DNA of 21,597 nucleotides from a virus. Location: positions 1 through 21,597 of the IMG/VR virus record IMGVR_UViG_3300035183_000129; one strand, written 5' to 3'. Below are positions 13,704 through 18,760 of the stretch, one piece after another. The notes under the pieces were generated by a model, which was not told where the DNA came from, did no database searches, and saw only the letters and a list, made by a program, of their open reading frames with translations. A program made the position numbers and the translations under genes. The stretch's first letter is position 1, and each line of letters opens with the position of its first letter.

Positions 13704-16333
13704 GAATTCTTGGAACTCTCAAAGATAGTCTGGGGAATCTGTTCAACGGCACGGTCAAATTCGTGCCGGCGATGCCTCCTCGTTTGGTAGATGGAGGAGT
13801 GGTTGTTTCTGACCCCATTCAGGTTCAGATAGTTGATGGAGTTCTGGACGTCACTCTCCTCGCGGGAGTCTATACGCTCTCTACCACTCCTCCGACCATG
13901 GTTCTCAGGGTTGTCGTTCCGGAAGGAGATGGGGTTCTGGATATCACTCAGATCAGCTCAGGATTCGCAAACATGAAGCCGGTTGATGTAGGAATTCCCA
14001 AAGGAGGCGATACCGATCAGGTTCTCGCGAAGAATTCCTCTACTGACTACGACGTTTCGTGGAAGACATTCACTGGCGGTGGTGGGGGTGTTCCGGAAGC
14101 GCCTCAAGACGGAAAGGCCTATGCACGCCGAAACGCTGCCTGGATTGATGCTGACGGCCGATATGTTCCTCCCGCCCGGCAGATCACAGCGGGAACTGGT
14201 CTTACTGGTGGCGGTAACCTCTCAGCTGACCGGTCATTCTCGCTGACTGGTCAGGCTCTAGCTTTGCACACCGCTGCAAACAACGGGTTTTTCACTCGCA
14301 CTGGATCTGGCACGGTAGCCAACCGCACCATTACTGGTGGAGCAAACATTTCAGTGACCAACGGTGACGGTGTTGCAGGTAACCCGACCGTGGCTCTCAC
14401 TGGTCAGATCCCAATCGCCAACGGTGGGACAGGCGCTTCGGATGCTGATACAGCGCGGGCGAATCTTGGTGCAGCACCGATCTCGCACACTCATCCAGCT
14501 GGTGACATCACTGGTCTTGCTTCCATTGCTACTAGCGGGAGTGCCGGTGACTTGACTTCCGGGACTGTTTCTGCTGACCGCCTCAATCTCACTACTGACG
14601 GCAACATGCTCCGCCGCTTCGGCGGCGTGCTTCAGGAGCGCACTCCATCCCAAGTACTCTCAGACATCGGAGCTGCTGCTGCGACACACACGCATCCGCT
14701 TTCGCAGCTTGAACAGAGCGGTGCGACCACTGGTCAGGTTCCGCAGTGGGACGGTACCACCTGGACGCCGGCGACTATTTCAGGAAGCGGCGGCATCCCG
14801 GAAGCGCCTCAGGACGGCAATGCCTACGCGCGCCGCAACGCCGCCTGGGTCAATGCCGATACCCGCTACGTCCCGCCCGCTCGCCAGATTACCGCCGGCA
14901 ACGGTCTCACCGGCGGCGGCGATCTCTCCGCCGACCGCTCGCTCGCCCTCACCGGCCAGGCCGCGGCGCTGCACAATCTGGCCACTAACGGCCTGATCAC
15001 TCGCACCGGCTCCGGCACGGTGGCCGCCCGCACCATCACCGCCGGAGCCAACATTTCCGTGACGAACGGCGATGGCGTGGCCGGGGATCCTGTAGTAGCC
15101 GTCACCGGCCTCGCCGCCATCGCCACCAGCGGGAATGCTGGCGATCTTACTTCGGGCACCGTCCCCGCCGCGCGCCTCAATCTCACTACTGACGGCAACA
15201 TGCTCCGCCGCTTCGGCGGCGTTCTGCAGGAGCGTACCCCATCCCAGGTGCTCTCGGACATCGGCGCGGCAATCGCGGCGGCCGGAGTGCCGGTGGGCGG
15301 TACGCTGAATCAAGTACTCAGCAAGGCCAGCGCTTCTGACTACGACACCTTTTGGCGTTCGATTCTCGAAGTGCCGAACGTCGGCGCTGGAGAGGTCGGC
15401 AAGGTGCTGAAGGCTACCGCGGTGGGGGTATATCAGTGGAGCATGGTCATGGGCTCCGCGGAGATCCTCATTACTGAGTATGATGCGCCTGGGAGTTACA
15501 ATTACAATTTCACACCAGGTACGGCCGGATTTTTCCTGATCTGGATCGTGGGTGGTGGGGGCGGTGGAGGATCGGGTCGGATCGGCGCTGCCGGGACGGC
15601 ACGCAGCGGCGGGGGCGGAGGGAGCGGAGGAACAACGGTTTTCGCCATTATGCCGCACTCTTTATTCTCGGCTGGCGCCATTCCGGTCAATATCGCCGCT
15701 GGCGGGCTGGGAGGCGCGGCGGTAACTACTGCGGATACCAGCGGAAACGCTGGTCTTACCTGCACCGCGGATACATCCTTCGGCGGGGACGGTAGTTCTG
15801 GTAACCCGGGCGTCCGCGCTCGAGGCGGCGGCGGAGGAGGTGGGGGTGGAACTTCATCGGGCGGTACTGCTGGGTCCGGTATCAACGGCGGTGTAGGTGG
15901 GTTTACATTCGGCCCAGGCTCGGGCGGTGGTGGGGGAGCAAGCGGCGGGGCAGGAAGTAACGCTGCATGGCCGAACACTGCTGCGTTGAATCTAGGCGGT
16001 GGAGGTGGGGGTGGCGTCTCGACATCTAATACGGCCTCCAATGGTGGGTCCGGGCGCTATCCTATTCAATTTCGCTCTGGTGGCAGCCAAGGTGCCGGTG
16101 GTTCAGGTGGAGTGAATGGCGGCGCGGGCACTTCAGGGAATTGGGGAGGATTCGGTTGGGGCAGCGGCGGTGGTGGGGGCGGTGGAGGAACTTCAACGGG
16201 CGGCGCCGGCGGCGATGGCTGGCGCGGTGGCGGCGGTGGTGGGGGTGGGGGTGGCACCAATGGATTTTCCAGCGGCGCAGGAGGCAAAGGCGGAGATGGA
16301 TACGCGCTGATCATTAGCGTGAAGGTGAACTGA
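13700..16333 (+). CDS. Tail fibre with internal duplication and polyglycine-rich C-terminal domain
   Basis: An 877-residue fibre, probably the receptor-binding appendage. The N-terminus (GTLKDSLGNLFNGTVKFVP) is a short beta domain that may attach it to the tail. The linker DTDQVLAKNSSTDYDVSW is common in phage fibres. The shaft holds two homologous units starting at residues 132 and 367 (PEAPQDGxAYARRNAAW). Each has YVPPARQITAG, a LTGGG motif and QERTPSQVLSDIGAA. Two HxH pairs (His263/265 and His330/332) recall metal-binding sites in trimeric fibres. Residues ~586-610 read TEYDAPGSYNYNFTPGTAGFF. From ~617 to 867 the chain is dominated by short polyglycine runs, resembling polyglycine-II adhesin tips such as phage S16 gp38. 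That comparison is inferred from composition. Confidence 0.85.
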   Translation: MRILGTLKDSLGNLFNGTVKFVPAMPPRLVDGGVVVSDPIQVQIVDGVLDVTLLAGVYTLSTTPPTMVLRVVVPEGDGVLDITQISSGFANMKPVDVGIPKGGDTDQVLAKNSSTDYDVSWKTFTGGGGGVPEAPQDGKAYARRNAAWIDADGRYVPPARQITAGTGLTGGGNLSADRSFSLTGQALALHTAANNGFFTRTGSGTVANRTITGGANISVTNGDGVAGNPTVALTGQIPIANGGTGASDADTARANLGAAPISHTHPAGDITGLASIATSGSAGDLTSGTVSADRLNLTTDGNMLRRFGGVLQERTPSQVLSDIGAAAATHTHPLSQLEQSGATTGQVPQWDGTTWTPATISGSGGIPEAPQDGNAYARRNAAWVNADTRYVPPARQITAGNGLTGGGDLSADRSLALTGQAAALHNLATNGLITRTGSGTVAARTITAGANISVTNGDGVAGDPVVAVTGLAAIATSGNAGDLTSGTVPAARLNLTTDGNMLRRFGGVLQERTPSQVLSDIGAAIAAAGVPVGGTLNQVLSKASASDYDTFWRSILEVPNVGAGEVGKVLKATAVGVYQWSMVMGSAEILITEYDAPGSYNYNFTPGTAGFFLIWIVGGGGGGGSGRIGAAGTARSGGGGGSGGTTVFAIMPHSLFSAGAIPVNIAAGGLGGAAVTTADTSGNAGLTCTADTSFGGDGSSGNPGVRARGGGGGGGGGTSSGGTAGSGINGGVGGFTFGPGSGGGGGASGGAGSNAAWPNTAALNLGGGGGGGVSTSNTASNGGSGRYPIQFRSGGSQGAGGSGGVNGGAGTSGNWGGFGWGSGGGGGGGGTSTGGAGGDGWRGGGGGGGGGGTNGFSSGAGGKGGDGYALIISVKVN
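14093..14676 (+). repeat. Tail fibre shaft unit 1
   Basis: This unit runs from PEAPQDGKAYARRN to VLSDIGAA. It includes an extra ~34-residue block, PIANGGTGASDADTARANLG through SHTHPAGD, that unit 2 lacks. Synonymous positions are moderate in GC (for example GGT, ACT and CTT are common), unlike unit 2. Confidence 0.8.
14579..14628 (+). repeat. 50-base exact direct repeat, copy 1
   Basis: This 50-base stretch, beginning CGCCTCAATC, is identical to 15173-15222, although the surrounding repeat units differ in many synonymous positions. It encodes the LNLTTDGNMLRRFGG segment. Identity restricted to this block suggests recent gene conversion or a recombination joint. Confidence 0.85.
14798..15269 (+). 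repeat. Tail fibre shaft unit 2 (GC-richer copy)
   Basis: The protein closely follows unit 1 (PEAPQDGNAYARRN, YVPPARQITAG, SVTNGDGVAG, QERTPSQVLSDIGAA) but the third codon positions are mostly C or G, in contrast to unit 1. It lacks the NGGTGA/HTH block. The 705-base spacing between unit starts equals 235 codons. Confidence 0.8.
15173..15222 (+). repeat. 50-base exact direct repeat, copy 2
   Basis: Identical to 14579-14628, 594 bases downstream of it in the same frame. Recombination between the copies would delete 594 bases (198 codons) and leave the fibre frame intact. Confidence 0.85.
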
Positions 16334-16608
16334 TGAATCTCGCTCTTCTCAACGAAATCGGCGAAGTGGTTACCTTAGTCAACCACGATGGGCGTGCCTA
16401 CCCATTGCCCGAAGGCTGGCGCTTTGAGGACCCAGCCAAGGTTTCTATCGAGACCATGCAGCGTTATTACGCACGCAGCCAGGAACAAGCGCCACCAGCA
16501 ACGGTGCCGGCAGCTGGTGATGCGGACTTGGCGCAGCGATTGGCGGCCCTCGAGGAGAAGACCCGCCACCTTGAAGTCATCCTGGCCCGGCTCGGCGTCA
16601 AGCCATGA
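16333..16608 (+). CDS. Small protein after the tail fibre, C-terminal coiled coil
   Basis: A 91-residue protein. The N-terminus MNLALLNEIGEVVTLVNHDG, then YPLPEGWRFEDPAKV, looks folded. Residues ~62-90 (DLAQRLAALEEKTRHLEVILARLG) are a clear leucine-heptad coiled coil. It begins within the fibre stop (TGATG). A fibre-assembly chaperone or a fibre-tip accessory is the usual role for genes placed here, but I do not recognise the family, so this is inference from position. Confidence 0.6.
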   Translation: MNLALLNEIGEVVTLVNHDGRAYPLPEGWRFEDPAKVSIETMQRYYARSQEQAPPATVPAAGDADLAQRLAALEEKTRHLEVILARLGVKP

Positions 16609-16886
16609 AACCGATTCTCTACACGCTCTTGGCCCTGCTATCAACAGGTTGCGTCACCCGTACCATCCGGTTTGAATATGCGGGTGGGAAGGATGGAGCG
16701 CATGTCTTGACAGTTCGGACGACAAGTTTCTTCAGCAACACCTCTTTGGAACGCCTTCAAGAGGATATTCAGACTTCTGAGTTCGTGTCCGGTAGTCTGG
16801 CCCAAGGCCTGATCATCCGACCCAATGAGGAAGCGCTGAAAGCCATTGTTGAAGGCGCTGTCAGAGCAGCTCTCTCGAAACCATGA
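16605..16886 (+). CDS. Phage lipoprotein 1 (lipobox LSTG-C)
   Basis: A 93-residue protein with a short lipoprotein signal, MKPILYTLLALLSTGC, and the acceptor cysteine at residue 16. The mature part includes RTIRFEYAGG, LTVRTTSFFSNTSLERLQEDIQTSEFVSGSLAQGLII and a C-terminal EALKAIVEGAVRAAL. No endopeptidase motif is seen. It might be an Rz1-like spanin partner, but it is not proline-rich as Rz1 usually is and no Rz gene surrounds it. A lysogenic-conversion, superinfection-exclusion or envelope-anchored role is also possible. ATGA overlaps link it to both neighbours. Confidence 0.65.
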   Translation: MKPILYTLLALLSTGCVTRTIRFEYAGGKDGAHVLTVRTTSFFSNTSLERLQEDIQTSEFVSGSLAQGLIIRPNEEALKAIVEGAVRAALSKP

Positions 16887-17356
16887 AACCCCACTGGCTC
16901 TCACTCATGCTGACTTCGCTCTTGATCGGATGCGCCTCCGCTTCGAAAGGTGCATCTCCACCCCTGGAACGAATCGAAGCACTGGCTCGATGGAGTGCTT
17001 ATCTGGCTACTCTGAATGTAGGGGTTCAGAACCGAGAGCCTCTACAGAAAGCAGCTGAGACCATCCGGGATCTCTCGAAATCCGCACCGTTGACCCCTGC
17101 CATGGCGATGGCCGCGCTTCACGCAGCTGGGGCGACTTGGCTCTCCTGTCCTGAAGGAGTGATTGCAGTGACAGGGGTGATCATGCTTGATGACGCAGCC
17201 TACGGTTACTTCACTATTCAAGACGAGCAGGCGATTCGAGCTCTACTCCGAGGGGTGGCGGATGGTATCTTTTTGGGGCTGGCTCTAGCTACGGGTGACG
17301 GATCGCCCCAAGAGAAACGGCTGGAAGAGGAAGCACTTAGACTGAGGTACCGATGA
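16883..17356 (+). CDS. Phage lipoprotein 2 (lipobox LLIG-C)
   Basis: A 157-residue protein with signal MKPHWLSLMLTSLLIGC, the lipidated Cys at residue 17, then a helical domain: LERIEALARWSAYLATLNV, REPLQKAAETIRDLSKSAP, MAMAALHAAGATWLS, and QAIRALLRGVADGIFLGLALATGDG. The helices are amphipathic with alanine-rich faces. I recall similar uncharacterised lipoproteins in phage genomes but cannot name the family. It follows another lipoprotein, so the two may work together at the envelope. Confidence 0.65.
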   Translation: MKPHWLSLMLTSLLIGCASASKGASPPLERIEALARWSAYLATLNVGVQNREPLQKAAETIRDLSKSAPLTPAMAMAALHAAGATWLSCPEGVIAVTGVIMLDDAAYGYFTIQDEQAIRALLRGVADGIFLGLALATGDGSPQEKRLEEEALRLRYR

Positions 17357-17595
17357 AAACGATGGCGAGACTCAGAATCGAGTACATCAAACGCCGAGCC
17401 GGAAAAGGACGGCAGTGGCAGTGGTACGTTCGGATCAGAAGAGGCCGGCGGATCTTACTGCACTCTGAGTTCTACAAGAACCTGAAGTCAGCCACGACGA
17501 TGATTCAGAACCTCAGGCGCAGCCTATCAGAGGGGCGATACTCAGAACACTACCTGACGCCTCTAAAGAGAGATCCTGAAGTCAAAGGGTCTTGA
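17353..17595 (+). CDS. Small basic DUF1508-like protein 1
   Basis: An 80-residue, strongly basic protein (RLRIEYIKRRAGKGRQWQWYVRIRRGRRILLHSEFYKNLKSATTMIQNLRRSL). The W-x-W-Y-V-R-I-x-x-G-R-x-I-L-x-S-E-x-Y-x-x-x-x-x-A-x-x-x-I pattern is that of YegP/DUF1508-type beta-hairpin proteins, which are usually a tandem of ~50-residue repeats. One repeat is present here. Its function is unknown in bacteria. Stop and start overlap with neighbours; a paralogue follows directly. Confidence 0.6.
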   Translation: MKTMARLRIEYIKRRAGKGRQWQWYVRIRRGRRILLHSEFYKNLKSATTMIQNLRRSLSEGRYSEHYLTPLKRDPEVKGS

Positions 17596-17789
17596 TGAAC
17601 CCGACCACCCAGATATCTTTTGAAAGAGCAGGTGGGAAATGGTACGCTGTAATCCGGCGCCGAAAGCGCATCTTGTTACGATCGTCTCCTTATCGGAGTC
17701 TGCGACGAGTGCAACAGGATCTCGATCAACTTCTTGCAGACCTCCGAGAATGGAGATTTCGGTGGATAACGCCTCAAAGAGAGACATGA
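17595..17789 (+). CDS. Small basic DUF1508-like protein 2
   Basis: A 64-residue paralogue of the upstream protein. KWYAVIRRRKRILLRSSPYRSLRRVQQDLDQLLADLREWRFRW aligns at W-Y, R, R-I-L-L, S, Y and L. The ATG at 17595 overlaps the TGA of gene 1 (TGATG); a TTG at 17592 is a weaker choice. It is Arg-rich and could bind nucleic acid or act as a monomeric beta unit; this is inference. The pair may arise from splitting of the two-repeat DUF1508 form. Confidence 0.55.
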   Translation: MNPTTQISFERAGGKWYAVIRRRKRILLRSSPYRSLRRVQQDLDQLLADLREWRFRWITPQRET

Positions 17790-17857
17790 AAATCCTGTGG
17801 GCTGTAGCTGGTGCTTTTCTTTGCCTTCATGTTGTGTTACTGTTTGTCCTGAAGTGA
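17786..17857 (+). CDS. 23-residue single-span membrane microprotein
   Basis: The ATG overlaps the preceding stop (ATGA), and the frame reads MKILWAVAGAFLCLHVVLLF to a TGA at 17855-17857. This leaves one base before the next ATG at 17859. The whole protein is one hydrophobic helix with a Lys at each end. Coupling on both sides in the operon's usual style argues that it is translated. It may be a lysis-related pore, regulator or membrane anchor partner for the lipoproteins, but this is not shown. Confidence 0.5.
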   Translation: MKILWAVAGAFLCLHVVLLFVLK

Positions 17858-17858
17858 G

Positions 17859-18362
17859 ATGCCAAACATCACCTATCAGGACGCGATCAAAGAAGCCTTT
17901 GCACTCGCACCGGCTGACCAGGTTATCTTGGACACCTTGGAGATTCGCCAAGGTACTGTCCAGCAACCGGTCTATTTGGTGAGGTCTTCTCGAGAGATCT
18001 ACGCCAAGACCGAAGACGCTCAGTTTCATCTCTTCATCCCAGTCGGGTTTCAGATTACGCTGCCGGCTGAGAACACTGAAGGATTCAGGTCGCTCAATAT
18101 CACCATCGACAACGTCGGGAAGAGCGTTCTGAACTTCATCAATACTTCAAAGAGCTACCGAGTGCCGGTGGAGGTAGTGTATCGTCCCTACCTCAACACT
18201 GACCTCGACACTCCTCAGATGAATCCACCTCTGGTGTTCTATCTGAAAGACATTCAGGTGACCCCTCAACAGATTGTCGGAAAAGCCACGTTCATGGAGT
18301 TGGTGAACCGAAAGTTTCCCTCTGAACTCTACACCCGACTCCGTTTTCCTTTCCTCCAATGA
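17859..18362 (+). CDS. DUF1833 family minor tail protein (gpL position)
   Basis: A 167-residue protein matching the DUF1833 pattern I recall: YQDAIKEAFALAPADQVILDTLEIRQG, then FHLFIPVGFQITLPAENTEGFRSLNITIDNVGKSVLNFINTSKSYRVPVEVVYRPYLNTDLDTPQM, and VGKATFMELVNRKFPSELYTRLRFPFL. The last segment (A.F..L.NR.FP...YT...FP.L) is diagnostic. It sits just before the NlpC/P60 gene, as lambda gpL precedes gpK, and should build the tail tip. Its stop overlaps the next start. Confidence 0.88.
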   Translation: MPNITYQDAIKEAFALAPADQVILDTLEIRQGTVQQPVYLVRSSREIYAKTEDAQFHLFIPVGFQITLPAENTEGFRSLNITIDNVGKSVLNFINTSKSYRVPVEVVYRPYLNTDLDTPQMNPPLVFYLKDIQVTPQQIVGKATFMELVNRKFPSELYTRLRFPFLQ

Positions 18363-18760
18363 CCCACTGGTCCGAGAAATACATCGGTCTCCCCTACCGC
18401 TTGGGAGGCAGGGATTGGAACGGTGTGGACTGCTGGGGTCTTCTCTATCTCTACTTCAGAGAAGAGCGAGGAGTCTTGCTTCCAGAGCTGCCTGAGTGCG
18501 CCACTTGGAACTTGCTTGAGCTCTCTTCAGAGCTGGTCAAAGGAGTGCAGCAGGGATGGAAGCTGTTGCGTGGGCCTGAAGAAGGTTGTGCCGTGGCCAT
18601 GAGTCTCAGGACTGTGCCTCACCACGTCGGTGTCTGGACTGAGGCAGATGGAGGCAAAGTGCTGCACTGCTGGTCATCTCAGCCTGTCGTGGCTGACACG
18701 ATGCGCGGCCTCAGGGCCAAAGGCATCCGAACCGTGGAGTTCTATGGCTTTCATCATTGA
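18359..18760 (+). CDS. NlpC/P60-type peptidase of the tail tip (gpK-like)
   Basis: A 133-residue protein. N-terminal YIGLPYRLGGRDWNGVDCWGLLYLY carries the catalytic Cys25 in the D-C-W-G-L motif. Central VPHHVGVW offers His88/His89, and VLHCW gives His103 as a possible third residue. This is the C40 peptidase pattern of lambda gpK C-terminal domains; the N-terminal JAB1/MPN-like half of gpK is missing, as in many siphophages. It is expected to open peptidoglycan locally during entry or to process tail-tip proteins. Its 3' end overlaps the gpJ-like gene by 17 bases. Confidence 0.88.
   Translation: MTHWSEKYIGLPYRLGGRDWNGVDCWGLLYLYFREERGVLLPELPECATWNLLELSSELVKGVQQGWKLLRGPEEGCAVAMSLRTVPHHVGVWTEADGGKVLHCWSSQPVVADTMRGLRAKGIRTVEFYGFHH

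Noticed and set aside
15502-16314. Proline-rich - strand frames opposite the fibre tip
   Set aside because: They are the complement of the polyglycine codons (GGN read as NCC) and not independent proteins.
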